A stretch of DNA of 64,000 nucleotides. Origin: Undaria pinnatifida. Its lineage: Eukaryota; Sar; Phaeophyceae; Laminariales; Alariaceae. Below the pieces are notes generated by a model. That model was not told the origin of the DNA, made no database searches, and saw only the letters and a list, made by a program, of their open reading frames with translations. The DNA is taken from contig JABAKD010000025.1 in NCBI GenBank assembly GCA_012845835.1, forward strand, positions 7,268,838 through 7,332,837, written 5' to 3'. Shown piece after piece: positions 25,130-36,649 of the stretch (its first letter is position 1; every line of letters begins with the position of its first letter). The position numbers and the translations under genes were made by a program.

Positions 25130-25445
25130 GCCTTGACCCCCATGGGATACCCCATTGGACTTATTACGGGATGGATAGGGCCATGGGTACTGCGCGGGAC
25201 GTTCCATGGGGCATCACATGGGATCCCACGGGATGTCACGGACGCCATAGAACTTCCGATGAGATGTTCCACGAGACAGCCTATATATACAATGTTTCCC
25301 GTAAAGGAAGTACCAAGGGGTGTTCTATGGGACGTCCAATGGGATAGCTCCATGGCATGGCCTCGTGGGATTCCTATGAGACAACATGGGATATTCCATG
25401 GGCTACTGGGACATCCCATGGGAATCTCACAGGCCATTCCTCTTC
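25130..25445. repeat. CATGGGATGTCC 12-bp array, block 2
   Basis: Same words as 23390-24560 (CCCATGGGATACCCCATTGG, CATCACATGGGATCCCACGG). The frames 25097-25615 and 24904-25347 run through it and are not credible genes. Confidence 0.65.
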
Positions 25446-25664
25446 GCGGTGTTGTGATGGGTGGCTATCTTTGGCTACAATTTTTGTGTGTCGCTGTGTT
25501 TCCTGTCCCGGTGGGAGGCCTTTGGCGTTTGCCATTATTCAAAGTATTGTCGTCCACCGAACTCTACCAAAAGCAATGTCGAAATGATGTGGTTTGTTTT
25601 GGTTCGATAATTTAACTTTTATCGAACGATACATCCAAACTTTCGGTACGTTTTGCAACACAAG

Positions 25665-25754
25665 TTAACCCCTTTACAACTGGAAACCCGTTTTTGGGGA
25701 CAAAATTACTTGAATTTAGTATGGGGAGGGGTTCGGGGGCTCTGAAGGGATTAA
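25665..25754 (+). mobile_element. 90-bp piggyBac-like MITE, copy 1
   Basis: Flanked by TTAA on both sides. The termini are inverted: CCCCTTTACAAC on the left, GGCTCTGAAGGGA on the right. The internal sequence (GAAACCCGTTTTTGGGGACA, AATTACTTG, GGGGTTCGGGGGCTC) is almost identical to two other copies. TTAA target duplication with CCC-starting ends is typical of piggyBac-superfamily elements. There is no coding capacity. Confidence 0.8.
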
Positions 25755-25764
25755 GTGGGGTACA

Positions 25765-26205
25765 CAATTAAAGTGCCCCTCTGAACAGGCAAATTTTACC
25801 GCTTTTGCCTCCGTCCTAGATTGGGTATCATATACATACAGTCTATACCAGGTACGTTTTAGTATAGACATAGATAGCAAGGCGTGACAAGTGACAAGCT
25901 GATCTGACTTCTCTTAAGTTTGCTGTCTCTTACTATGGACTCTCCGAACCAGGGTGCCCAACCTCTTGCAACTATTGCTTACGTTCCACTTTTTTAGCAT
26001 TATACCCCGTACAGTCTAGTTAGATGGCGAAGTTTGTCATCAACGTAGCACCGTGGGGTATTCAATTCGGGTGCCCCGCCGAACAGTCAAGTTGTACCGC
26101 TCTCATCTTCGCCTCAGATTTGAGTATGGTATCGTTTTCAGTATAATAATAGGCATCGCGCAACAAGGCATAACATGCCGGATCTGACCTCCCGCTTACC
26201 GCTTC
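25765..26205 (+). repeat. GAACAGGCAA family, two tandem copies
   Basis: 25765-25960 and 26050-26205 repeat the order GTGCCCC.C.GAACAG.CAA.TT.TACCGCT, CGTC.TAGATTGGGTAT, CAAGGCGTGAC and GATCTGAC. The first copy contains TACCAGGTACG. Confidence 0.6.
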
Positions 26206-26227
26206 AAAAAATCTTATTCCATACTAC

Positions 26228-26428
26228 ATGTTCGAGCAGTTTGTCGCCACAGACGTGGGTGCGGTTCTGATCATTGCTTCTTCTGTTATGGACGCTCTGA
26301 AATATGATATGCTACTTGATGAAACTAGCAAAACCTTACGGTCTATCTTATTGCAATACTCTGTTACGGTCCATCTTAATGTTATAATAGTCCATTCTAA
26401 GAACCCATTTATTTGGCTAGTAATATAG
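26228..26428 (+). CDS. Short hypothetical open frame
   Basis: 66 codons from ATG, hydrophobic near both ends (GAVLIIASSV; VHLNVIIV), overlapping an antisense frame. There is no homologue in the window and no recognised domain. Most likely chance. Confidence 0.12.
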   Translation: MFEQFVATDVGAVLIIASSVMDALKYDMLLDETSKTLRSILLQYSVTVHLNVIIVHSKNPFIWLVI

Positions 26429-26989
26429 ACTAAATAGTGGTCAGAGCGGGAGTTGTCCAACATGAGAGTACCCCCCTACAAGGCTGTCCCGTACTATCGT
26501 TATGCCTCGTAGAGTCGAACCACTCTCCTCATTCGAACGAAACGCACGGAAGTCGAATACAAGAAACGAGCAACGTCTGTCTGCTTCTGCGCCTTCGAAT
26601 ACCCTTGTTGTTTGTGTGCGGCTCGAATCCCGAGTTTCCTCGGCACTCGTTCCTTACAAACAGCATCTATGGTGCCACTTCCAATCGTCGGTGAGCTTGT
26701 TGATAGGATGACGTTTGCCGGTTGATTGTGTACATTGTGCCAGGTATCGCAGGGTGTAGCACACTGGGGGGTCGCCAACATTGCCGATTGAATAGTTTCA
26801 CTGTCCTCTACAATGCCGGTGGAATCGGTTGGCACGACTTAAACTCTGCGTAGAAAATCTCTATACGTAGCACTATTTAAGGGCCGGTGCCCTGAACAGT
26901 GCCGGTATTTTGTGCCGGCACATCTCGGCACTAACGGCGACCCCCCACTGCATTCCAACAGGTTGGTGCAAACGGCGGTGTGTGTAGGC

Positions 26990-28440
26990 AGCAAGAAAGT
27001 CAAGTCTACAAGAGGAGGGGGGAGGCATACTCCTTTTGTTTCTTAGCCACCTAACAAATAACCACGCGTCCCTTCCGAGGCGGAGCATCGTTCCTATACT
27101 GCTGATAGACACACCTCCAATTTGGGCCTTCATCACGTGTCGTCCACTTACCAGGTAAAACATAAAAAAGCGCTTGCCTTATCCCCTTCTTTTCTCGTTG
27201 TCTGTGGCAACCACCCATCTCTTTAGGATAACGGCCATTTATCGCTACTACTGTCTAATGTATCAAACCTGGCCACGTGCCATTCTCCTATTTTCCTAGT
27301 CTCTTCTTGTAACACATTACGTTCTTCCTTCTACAGTTCACATTCTCCTACTATGTGCGTTCTACTCTACTGTGCGCTGCCACAAAGGCAGCTCTGTGGG
27401 CCATCCTCGTCCAGCACCGAGTACTGGTATACCTTTTTTCATTTTTCCCGCAGATCCAGATCCCCTACTACACGAAAGCGCTGTCTTGGTGGATTTGCGT
27501 AGTGCTTACGAGGTAGGGCCTTACAAATGCGTTTAGAGTCAAAAGTCTTCTTTTCACCCCCCGAACCAGGGCATAGATGATATGTTTCGTCCGCATTCAC
27601 CTTCCTTCTTTGCTCTAGTCTCCCCCTTGCTGATCTTACGGGGACATTAATTTATAACAGGATGAAATCACACACACGAAAAGGAAGGCATCGCCGCCTT
27701 TCAGGTGAGCTCTCATACGCTGCTGCTGCATTCGATTGAGGCTCTGTATTTACCAGGTAAGACCGGCCAACAAAATATATTTGACTCCTCAAACACGATT
27801 AAGCAAAAAGAAAGGCGGTTTCTGTTGTTATTACCAGGTATACCCCTTGTTTGCTTTGTTATTCAGCCTGCTAATAGTGGACCTCGGCAATAGCCCGTGT
27901 GTTACATCTTCTGACGTGTACCTCTCAAACTTCTTTATGAGCAGTATCTCTTCTTGGTTTCCTCCTCGGATTACTTTCGCAGTTTAAATTACAATTCCCC
28001 ACCTTATTTTAGCTCGCCCTTGTTTCACTTTCTTTTATACAGCCTATTGCTGGCAGTCTCTTCTTCGGCATGCCTCATAAGTTGTTTATATGGTCATTTC
28101 AACTTCCTCGCGCCTCCATTTGTATTTAGTGTGGTACATTCCTCGTTCTGCTCTTAGCATTGTAGACCTTTTACTGGTCGTGCTTGGGCATCGCGATAGT
28201 TCTTCTTTGGTCGTTGCCATCTGTACTGTTTCCAGCTGATCTATAAATTCTGTATCCCCTTCCCACACTTCTCCTGCATGCTGTAGCTTTGGTTCAATCA
28301 CATTCACCAGGATACATTTTTCAATCAACCCTGGTGCCACAAGGACCGAGTCTTTTAGGATCGCATCCATTTTGCCCTACGTGTGTTTTACGCTTCATGA
28401 TTGCTTTCGCAGTACGCGCCCCCCACTAGCAGTATTTTCG
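26990..28440 (-). pseudogene. Decayed non-LTR retrotransposon (LINE), 3' end of reverse-transcriptase ORF
   Basis: Read on the minus strand in order: an AKAIMKRKTHVG stretch (about 28435-28385), MDAILKDS, VIEPKLQHAGEVWEG, QLETVQM, TTSKRSTMLRAERGMY (28370-28130), MPKKRLPAI one frame over (about 28060), QGRAKIRW, GGNQEEILLIKKFERY (about 27990-27910). Then FRVVGDLDLREK and a C-x-C-x8-H-x4-C knuckle reading CLCG...THIVGEC with KEER after it (about 27480-27330), DGWLPQ, EGDKAS, and IGGVSIS (about 27125). This order (RT connection region, 'Y/H-AGEVW', 'LRAExGMY', CCHC knuckle, GDxWxPQ tail) is that of non-LTR retrotransposon ORF2 C-termini. Stops and frameshifts are frequent, so it is dead. The catalytic FADD-type box is not visible upstream, so it is also 5'-truncated. 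Confidence 0.8.
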
Positions 28441-28909
28441 TATCTCTCCGCAAAGGTATATACACTGGACAACGATCGACAGTCCATATTATCCCCATTT
28501 CCATCCGAAAGTCACGAACAAACACCGTATACCTTTTTTCGTTCGCCGCCAGTCCCCTCTTATTGGCACATACTCGTCCCTTCGCAATTTGACTTTAGAT
28601 TCCTGTGGGTGTTCCAGATAACCCCACTGAATCATCCAAAAAAATCTACATTCGGGGGGTTATTAGACTATTATATGTTGAAGGCGCGCGCGAGAAGATA
28701 ACCTACCATACTATTATTTGTTTTTAGCATAGAGTTTATGCCGTTTGTGTTTGGAGGTTCGTGTTACGCCCCCGCCGCGAGATCCAATGTTTTTTTGCAC
28801 ACAGCACCAACAAACTACTGCGCTTCCAAGTCCGATTGGAACGAGGCACAGAGCCACACGCGCAAGTTGCCTGTACCCTCGGTATTTAACCCACCCCCCC
28901 TACCCTTCG
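28441..28909. other. Unassigned; possible decayed LINE continuation
   Basis: Lies 5' of the readable LINE region on the minus strand. No RT catalytic motif could be read, and a plus-strand frame (28372-28701) has no motif. Confidence 0.25.
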
Positions 28910-29790
28910 CCGGCTTTGGCATTGCAACCATTACAGAGTAGAACATACAGGGACGAAACCGATAGCAAGCCGTTGGAACGGGTTATCCAAACATTCAATC
29001 CCAAACCGACGCCAAGCCAGACCATATCCACCGTCTAGTGGGAGCGCACAGCGGACGCGTGCTACTATAGAAGCACAGTACACTACCAGGTCTAGCAATG
29101 TAGTCACAACCATGTCTGGCATGGACGGGGGTTGCTTAACGCAAAATTCATATTTGTGATATCATACACCTAGCCTACTGTAGGGGGTTTCTTTGGGGGA
29201 TTTGTTTTGCAGGGGTTTGGTGTCAGTCGCGCGAGTGACCCCCTGATCATGGTTCGGTCTTGCGGTTTCGTGTTGTCCTAATTCTGTGATTTAAATCAGC
29301 GATGAAATCGTAAGCTACGCTGCGGTATATCAATCGCCTAGGCTAAACCGTTTTTTCCGTCGGGTACGGGGTAACTCTTCTTGCGAATGGCTCGAATTTG
29401 GGTATGCACCCTAGCGTAGGGCTGGTTCCTAGTCAACGGACAATCAATGATGGTCAACTGGTAGCCAACTGATAGTCAATTTGATGGCCAATTGAGAGTC
29501 AACGGGCAGTCGACTACTACCCAACACTGCATAACGTTTTCGGATTTTGGCGATGCCATTCTTTGTATACCTAACATTTACTAGTCCTTGCTATTAATAG
29601 CAACAACCACTGACGGACGAGGGCTGCGGCAGGCGGTACGGGGGTTACCTCTTTGTTCACCACCGTGCTTTAACCACTCGCACGAGTGGCTCTGTAAGGG
29701 AGGTCACTCGAGCGAGGGGCCCCGAGCGACTGCAAAAAACGAAATCCGTCCGAAAGTAACCCGCCTGAGAAGTGGCCTAAGTTGAATAGT
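28910..29790 (+). repeat. ~850-bp dispersed repeat with GTCACTCGCGCGAGTGAC palindromes, copy 1
   Basis: Collinear with 44095-44900: GGCATTGCA.CCATTACAG, CGAAACCGATAGCAAGCC, CGTCTAGTGGGAGCG, GTGCTACTATAGA, CGGTCTTGCGGTTTCGTG, GATGAAAT, then a run of GTCAAC/GGTCAACTG direct repeats (29440-29515) and GGGGGTTACC. GTCGCGCGAGTGACCCCC lies at 29225-29245, with degenerate versions at 29675-29725. Confidence 0.7.
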
Positions 29791-29796
29791 ACCTGT

Positions 29797-29862
29797 CTAT
29801 TAACACTATCAACACTATTAACACTATTAAAACACTATTAAAACACTAGTAACACTATTACC
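29797..29862. repeat. (AACACTATTA)n minisatellite
   Basis: Six or seven units of AACACTATTA with A-run length variation. Confidence 0.85.
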
Positions 29863-29924
29863 GGTAGTGAATAAAATTGTTGTTAATAATGGTATTAATA
29901 GTAGTCTAGGCATAGATAGTGCCA

Positions 29925-30340
29925 TCTAGTGCCTTTTTTTCTTTCTCGTTTGAATCGTCGCGCTTTACCTTCCATCTCAACTCGAAGGGCACGTAACTGT
30001 TTGCTTTCCAGCTCAACTCGGAAGAAGTTTATATCATCCGCGACCTTAAACACAAGCCGTGGTCGGACGTGTCTTATTTTATTCTCCCCCCCGGTACCTG
30101 CCTTCATTTTTGTCGCGCAAAGTATTCAGCATTCCCACCTTTGAGCTTTCTATGCTCGTTGGTTTTGGATTAAATTTTGCTAACTCGCGCGCTATCGCGT
30201 TTTCCGCTAGTCAAGTGTTTAAGCAAGAAGCCGTCCTTACGAGCACGAGTAGCACTCGGGAGGATTCGAGCTGGCGTCACGTTCTGTAATGTGGACGAGA
30301 TTCACATGCCTCTCCACAGAGGACGCATACTTAATGGTAC
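29925..30340 (-). mobile_element. tRNA-like SINE, copy 2 (full length)
   Basis: On the minus strand: box-A-like TGTGGAGAGGCATG (about 30303-30318), box-B-like GCTCGAATCC (30262-30272), then a body sharing CTTGACTAGCGGAAAACGCGA and GCGCGAGTTAGCA with 13130-13220, and a tail of CAACTCG-containing repeats ending in an A/G-rich run (GAAAGAAAAAAAGG). The head cannot fold as a functional tRNA. 45345-45592 plus 46466-46565 is a third, interrupted copy. Confidence 0.65.
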
Positions 30341-30620
30341 CTAATATAATCTAGTAGTAGACTAGTCTTTACCTGTAGTTAATGGAATACCTACATTAAC
30401 ACACAGTAATATTACCTAGGGAATGAGATTGCTCATCGGGTTGCGCCTTGTTTTTCATCGAAGTCGTTGTTGGATTCGGTATGGACCTCCTCAACCGAGG
30501 AGATTCAGGCTGAGTGTACGTGTGTGTAGGTGTGTTATTTTGACGTGTGGCTCGAGCACACTACCAACGCGGGTCCGACTTCGGCCACGAGGGCGGCTGT
30601 GGAGGCCCCTACTTATGCCC
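30341..30620 (+). repeat. Segment duplicated at 47100-47440
   Basis: GGATTCGGTATG.A.CTCCTCAA, GATTG.TC.T.GG.TTGCG and surrounding spacing match 47175-47250. It continues the collinear duplication that begins with the SINE copy. Confidence 0.5.
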
Positions 30621-30669
30621 TCCATCCATCTCTGCCCGCATGCAAAACCGTTTTTGAGCTCGCAAAGCT

Positions 30670-30672
<3 letters not shown>

Positions 30673-30701
<29 letters not shown>

Positions 30702-30779
30702 ATTGTTGTTGTTCTTGTTGTTGTTGTCGTCGTCGTCGTCGTTGTTGTTGTTGTTGTCGTTGTTGTTGTTGTTGTGGTT
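30673..30779. repeat. (TTG)n microsatellite
   Basis: About 35 TTG triplets with a few GTC/TCG variants. The long Val-, Cys- or Thr/Asn-repeat frames here are artefacts. Confidence 0.95.
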
Positions 30780-30929
30780 ACTGTTAATGGGTGGTGAAAT
30801 GACACAACTTCGAGCAGTTGGTACCAGGTATATATCATAACACTCCACCCACCCCCTCACTAACTGTTGTTTTAATAACAAGATATTGTTTTTATTATGT
30901 GCAATTTATTCATGTTTATTTATTGCGGA

Positions 30930-31985
30930 AAATCCTGCAGGACATCCGATGCCATCAGAGACGTGCTACTTCGTGTTTTCATATATAGAACAACGTGTAG
31001 AACATCCTATGGTATGTCAACCCCTTTACAACTAGAAACCCGTTTTTGGGGACAAAATTACTTGGATTCAGTATAGGGAGGGGTTCGGGGGCTCTAAAGG
31101 GGTTAAGCATCTAACGAGATGTCCCATGGGAATCCGAGCATTATAATAATAGGAGTTTGTCCAATGATTTTTCCCGTTGATTGGTTGTACCATTGGTTGT
31201 ACCACGGAACGTCCGGTAGTATTTTAACCCTTGCCATAGCATGTCCCATATAGATTCCAAACATCCCGAAAGCTGTATCCCAGGGGATGATTTACTGGAT
31301 GATCCACGAGATCTCGTCCGGATTCGGATTTCGCTCGTCTTATGGGCCACCTGGTGGTACATCTCATCGGCCGTTTCATGGGATGGTCCATAACCAACTC
31401 AACTCTCGCGTCCAAGTGTACACAATCCCATAGATAGGGTATATCCCATGTCACATCCAATGTGATGCCCATGGACGGTCGTTCATTCCATGGGATGTGA
31501 CATGGGATAATGCATACCATGCTCATGGGAGGTCGTCTATTTGCTGCGGTCTCATGTATGCCACGGGATGAGGCATGGGATCGTCCGTGAGAGTTTTTTC
31601 ACCGCATGTGACACCGTATGGGACATGGCATCCCATACCCATGGGGAGCCGTTTATCCCATCCATGGGGTTCCATACTTCCCATGGGGTTCCGATCTCCC
31701 CGACCGTTATGTGTCCCCATACACACCGTAGGATGTCCCATGGGATGAATAATAGGATGGCCCGGTGTGAGCTACGAGATGGCCCATGGGGTGTCATTCA
31801 TCCCATGGGATGTTGCATCGGACATTCATTCCACGGAATAAGGTTCTCATGGAGCACCCTATGGGTCACCCATGGAACTTCCTCTGGGATGTCGCATGGC
31901 TTCCTACGTGGCTTCGTATGGGATGTCCCATGGAACGCTATGAGAAGTCGTGCGGGACTTTTTATGGAGTGTCAGATGGGTTGTG
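30930..31985. repeat. CATGGGATGTCC 12-bp array, block 3
   Basis: Dense CCCATGGGATG/CATCCCATGG words, e.g. 31480-31530 and 31650-31830. Interrupted by the piggyBac-like MITE at 31017-31106. Confidence 0.7.
31017..31106 (+). mobile_element. 90-bp piggyBac-like MITE, copy 2
   Basis: Nearly identical to the copies at 25665 and 45818. The right flank is TTAA; the left reads TCAA, one substitution from the target site. Inserted in the 12-bp array. Confidence 0.8.
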
Positions 31986-32039
31986 TACATTTACCGTATA
32001 CTGTACGATAGAGATGTACCACTTTTTTCTGAGGTCCGA

Positions 32040-32285
32040 TTCGAGAGCTGTCTCAAAACTACTGGTTGTTCGCAGTTGGCCACGCGACTATACAGGTTCT
32101 TTATCAAGCATGCACCATAAGAGGGGCCACAATAAATGCTACTACTGCACAGTAATATTCGTGGTGTCGTACATGTGCTGCGCCTGTTGCAAATATTGCG
32201 CGCGTGGTCCGACGAGCAGATAGATGGTGTCGTTGTCAGTAGTAGTGCTCTCCGGTGGGGTGCTCGACGGAATCCCGAAATAATT
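32040..32285 (-). repeat. Dispersed repeat shared inverted with 58775-59037
   Basis: CTGGTTGTTCGCAG.TGGCCA.GCGA, CACCATA.GAGG, GTGTCGTACAT, TGTTGCAAATA.TGCG and GTCAGTAGT.GTGCTCTCCGGTG occur in the same order in the reverse complement of the other copy. Confidence 0.7.
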
Positions 32286-33003
32286 GATATGTTTGCAATG
32301 AAAAGAAATATATGAGACGAACTAATCAAACGCGCAGGTGTTGTTTGTTTCGGTGGTGGTGTGGTACTCGTCTTTCTACTGAGAATAGTCGAGAATATGT
32401 GCCGTCCATGTAAGGCAACTACCGCCACACTACTACTTCATGCCCTTACTTCCACTATAACTCAGGTATTTATAATATATGCACCTGGTACTTGTGTTAA
32501 GCTATCTGTGTGGCCATCATGTATATTGCGTACCGTGAGCCTTGACAATGTTAAGCGACGATAACTTCGCGTAAAAATTGGAAGAGGAGTATATCTATGT
32601 GCGTCGAGCACCCAGTAGGCGTCGCTCTGGGGTCATTTTTTCTGTTATGCTTTGGTTACTCTAGATTTCTTATCACATGTGCGTGCGTTCGCTCCCTTTT
32701 TCGAGGTGTATCGTTGACATGGTTGTATGTAGAAGTGTTTCAGGGATCAACCGCACCCTTTTAACAGGCCCTTGGCATCGGAAATTGACGTTTGTTTGGA
32801 GTTGTTGTAATGTCGTTGACTGCGGGTCTTAGCGCTTCGTTCACGGCCTTCAATATTAGTGGCCGCCGGCGAAGCCCCCTTGTATATATAAGTATATATT
32901 TGCCCCTCTTTCAACTAACTATCTTTGCGCTTCTTATTTCTTATATTCCCTTCCCAGACGGCGGTGTTCATTGGCAGTGGTGTATATGGTGTATCTAGAC
33001 AGG
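32286..33003. other. No feature recognised
   Basis: Short frames only; ends at the MITE. Confidence 0.3.
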
Positions 33004-33270
33004 GACATACTACGATAGAGGTAGCACTTTTCGTGTGACATTAAACGCTTCCTGAGTTACGGGGCTTCTCAATCCAAAATCGTCGGGAATCGTCCATTTG
33101 TTTAAAGAAATATATATCGTCGTGTACCTAGGCCATGGGTTTTTCCATCCGGTATGATGGCATTTTTATTTTGTCTAGATCAGTTTTTGCCTTGTTAGAG
33201 AGGTCTTAAGGTCCCAAAACTGAGGAACATCTCAGAAATAAAGTGGTGCACCTCGGTCGTAGCACGCGTC
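33004..33270. mobile_element. ~260-bp TIR MITE, copy 1
   Basis: Left end GACATACTACGATAGAGGTA, right end (reverse complement) GACGCGTGCTACGACCGAGG: imperfect terminal inverted repeats of about 30 bp. The interior includes GGGGCTTCTCAA, CCAAAATCGTCGGGAAT, CCTAGGCCATGG.TTTTTCCAT, and GAGAGGTCTTAAG, as in the other two copies. Non-coding. Confidence 0.8.
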
Positions 33271-33702
33271 GCCAGACAAGGTGTTGCCAGAGCGGTAGAT
33301 TGGCCATGCCCCGCTCAATGTTTTACATGTTGGGATATGCGATGTTTTCGCACGGTGTTGATCAGCACCATGGTCCATTCATTAAATTGAGAGCCTGCGT
33401 TTGATTCTTTCGGCTTTTTTCGATAGATGCGACCGATATATGGATCCAAAAAATACGAAAGCGACCATAACTTGTGGTAAAACATAAATAAATAACAAAG
33501 ACAGGCATCGAGTTTGTTTGCACATACGGTTCGAACACGAGGTAAAAAAATAAGATTGAACCTCGCAAAATTAATCGGGGCATCACAGAAATTCCTTTTT
33601 AGTCGACGAGTGAAAGTTCTTGGTTCATGTATGTATGAAATACCATGTTATGGGATTATCTCTTGATGCGTTGCACATTGGGAAATGAAATTTACAAGGA
33701 CA
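33271..33702. other. No feature recognised
   Basis: Short frames only. Confidence 0.3.
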
Positions 33703-34195
33703 ACTTCTGTAGGGTTTGTGGGTTCCTGGTAAGGGTACGGGAGTCTTGCAGAACTTCCAGCAATTTCGGGTGCGGGTATGGAGGTGTTACAGAACTTCAG
33801 AAGTTCCGGGTATTGCGGCACGTACGTGCGGACAGAGCTCATAGAAGTTCCGGGCGGGTACAAAAAGTGCTGTATGTACCCGTACCGCGGGTGTTGTGGC
33901 ACGGGACGTACAGAACGTTCAGAAATTCCGGGTGCGGGTATGAATGTACTACAGAACTCACAGAAGTTCCGGGTACGGATATGAAAGTAGAACTTCCATA
34001 ACTTCCGGGTATTGTGGGTCAGGCGTACATAACTCACTAAATATGTCCCGGGCAGGTGTTAAAGTGGTGTACCCGTACCCCCGGGTATTTTCGGCGCTGG
34101 CGTGCAGAATTTACAAATGTTCCGGGTACGGTTATGAAGGTGGTACAAAACTTACAGAAGTTCCGGGTACGGGTGATACCCGGGGGAACGCACAC
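33703..34195. repeat. GTTCTGTAGGG-bounded minisatellite element, copy 1
   Basis: Starts CTTCTGTAGGGTTTGTGGGT and continues as a 35-40-bp degenerate tandem repeat with cores ACAGAACTTCCAGAAGTTCC, GGGTACGGGTATGA and GGGTATTGTGGCACG. The right end is not clear. Confidence 0.65.
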
Positions 34196-34425
34196 TCTGA
34201 GGCAGGAGTTCGATTTGAGGTGAATTTTTCACCCAACTTGCATAGCATATTCTCACCGGGCCAACGTCCCCGAGGCAATCCGGTGTATGTAGCTGTGAGA
34301 GCTTTATTATGGAGAACCTCCACCAAGGCGATACATTATGAACCTCAACGAGTGGCAACCGGGGAAACAGCCGTACTCACGGCTACTGTTTTGTAACAGA
34401 TCATACCATAGACTATACTACTACT
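34196..34425. other. Flank between two tandem arrays
   Basis: Unassigned. The plus frame 33944-34396 starts inside the minisatellite and is not credible. Confidence 0.3.
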
Positions 34426-35945
34426 AGGTGATTTCCTGCCGTCTGTGTTAAGATTTCGTATCTTCTATTATTTGGACTTATTTTTTGTAACCGTTATTTG
34501 TTTTGGGTATGTATGGCTTGGGTACGATCCGTGCGATATCTGTGTAATAATAGTGTGATTTTGTACTGGTATGTGTATCCCTGGTATCTGGGGGCCTGCT
34601 GGTATGTGGATATTCGTTTCCCCTCGGAAGGGAGGGGGGTATGTGTACGTACGTAGAGGGCCATAGCTGGGAGTCTTGCTCGTGGTGGCCGGAGGCTACT
34701 AGGAGATTTCCTACCGTCTGTGTCAAGACTTCGTATCTTTTCTGTTTAATTTATAAATTCAGTAACTGCTAATTGTTTTGGGTATGGGTTGAATACGATC
34801 CGTGTGATATCTGTGTAATAGTGTGATTCTTTAATACTGGTATGTGTCTTCCTGGTACCGTATTCGGAGTGGGGGCCTGCTGGTATGTGGAGATCGCTGT
34901 CCTCTCGGAAGAGAGGGGGGTATGTGTACGTACGTATAGGGCGCGAAAGCCGGGTGTCTTGATCGTGGTGGCCGGAGGCTGCTAGGAGATTTCCTACCGT
35001 CTGTTAAGATTTCGTATCTTTCCTGTTTGGATTTATTTTTTCAGTAACCGTCATGTATGTGTTTTGGGTATGGATTGGATACGATTTATGTGATATCTGT
35101 GTAGTCTACTGTTGTGATTCTGTACTGGTATGTGTATCCCTGGTACCATAATCAGAGTGGGGGCCTGCTGGTATGTGGAGATCGTTGTCCCCTCGGAAGG
35201 GAGGTGGGTATGTGTACGTGCTCGTAGGGGTCCGACGCTGGGTGTCTCGTTCGTGGTGGCAGGAGGCTACTATTAGTAATAGGAGATTTCCTACCGTCTA
35301 TGTTAAGATTTCGTATCTTCTGTTAGGGTTATTTTTTTCAGTAACCGTCATTTGTTTTGGGTATGGGTTGGATACGATCTGTGTGATAGTGTAATAATAG
35401 CGTGATTATGTACTGATGATATGTGTATACATACGTGGTACCATAATCGGAGTGGGTGCCTGCTGGTACGTGGAGAACGTTGTCCCCTCGGAAGGGAGGT
35501 GGGTATGTGTACGTGCTCGTAGGGGGCCGATGCTGGGTGTCTCGTTCGTGGTGGCAGGAGGCTACTATTAGTAATAGGAGATTTCCTACCGTCTATGTCA
35601 AGATTTCGTATCTTCTGTTAGGGTTATTTTTTTCAGTAACCGTCATTTGCTTTGGGTATGGGTTGGATACGATCTGTGTGATAGTGTAATAGCGTGATTA
35701 TGTACTGATGATATGTGTATACATACGTGGTACCATAATCGGAGTGGGGGCCTGCTGGTATGTGGAGATCGTTGTCCCCTCGGAAGGAAGGTGGGTACGT
35801 GTACGTGCTCGTAGGGGGCCGATGCTGGGTGTCTTGTTCGTGGTGGGCCAGGAGGCTACTAGGTGATTTCCTAACGTCTGTGTAAATATGCCGTGTCTTC
35901 TGTTTGGGTTTAGACTACGTATATCCTCAGTAACCGCCATTTGTT
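34426..35945 (+). repeat. ~285-bp tandem satellite, five units plus a partial
   Basis: Unit starts (AGG(A/T)GATTTCCT) lie at about 34426, 34701, 34983, 35281, 35576 and 35861, giving unit lengths of 275-298 bp. Each unit contains CCGTCTGTGTTAAGATTTCG, GTAACCGTCATTTG, GGGTATGGGTTGGATACGAT, CTGGTATGTGTAT, TCCCCTCGGAAGGGAGG and GTGGTGGC.GGAGGCTAC. Units 4 and 5 are almost identical, and a 73-77-codon frame repeats inside them. Confidence 0.9.
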
Positions 35946-35966
35946 TTCTTATAAAAAATGAAAATA

Positions 35967-36090
35967 CACTCCTCAGCTGTGAGATCGAAGATTTCGTCGA
36001 AACTCATCTTTGCAAGCTGTGTGTGATACTCCGATCGCGCGCATTACGAGTTGTGTGTCCTCATTAAGGATATAGGTCGGCGACTTTATG
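35967..36090 (+). repeat. ~270-bp dispersed repeat, copy F2 (truncated)
   Basis: Has CAGCTGTGAGATCGAAGATT through AGGTCGGCGACT, then stops matching. Begins directly after the 285-bp satellite. Confidence 0.75.
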
Positions 36091-36649
36091 TATCATGGGT
36101 TGGATACTATATGTGTGTAATCTGTGAAATATTATAGCGTACCCCGGCTGTGGTGCCCAAAATAGTCGTCGAAAATATTCATTGGCGTTCGCAAGACCAA
36201 TACTGCCACCAGCTAGACATTCCAAGTGCCACGACAAAGAAGCGAAGCTACACCGAAAACGCAGAGGATAGTTCAAGGCTTCGATTCTAATAGCTGCATC
36301 GCCGTCGCTGTTCCATGCGTGTGGTTTTAGGGCTTCCTACGCTCCGCCCAGGAGAGGGTGAGAGCGGTAGCCTCTTAGGCTGCGCCGCCAAACAAAACGG
36401 AGGAGGCATGCGGCGGCGAGCGCGCGAACAACTAATTTACGGTTCGCTCTCATCTACAATCAATCGTGTGGTTGGTTGTCCGTCGGTTGTTGTTGTTTCG
36501 CTGTTATTGTTGGAGGTAGGTCTGCATTATTCCGGTCGGCAAAAAAACATTGATTGACAAAATTTACGCAATGATAATGCGGGTTTTCCCGATAGGATGC
36601 AACTTCGTATGTTTCCACCAAGTCGAATCGAGTTCACAAAGTAAATATT
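36091..36649. other. No feature recognised
   Basis: Short frames only. Confidence 0.3.

Noticed and set aside
24904-25615. Two long plus-strand frames (147 and 172 codons) as genes
   Set aside because: They read through the CATGGGATGTCC array, and their Met/Gly/Pro/His composition follows the repeat.
28372-28701. Plus-strand 109-codon frame
   Set aside because: Lies opposite and just upstream of the LINE remnant, has no motif, and is probably antisense to decayed LINE sequence.
30423-30881. Frames rich in Val, Cys, Thr or Asn
   Set aside because: Translations of the (TTG)n microsatellite.
34426-35945. Repeated 73-77-codon frames as a gene family
   Set aside because: The frame lies inside a tandem satellite and is lost in the other units.
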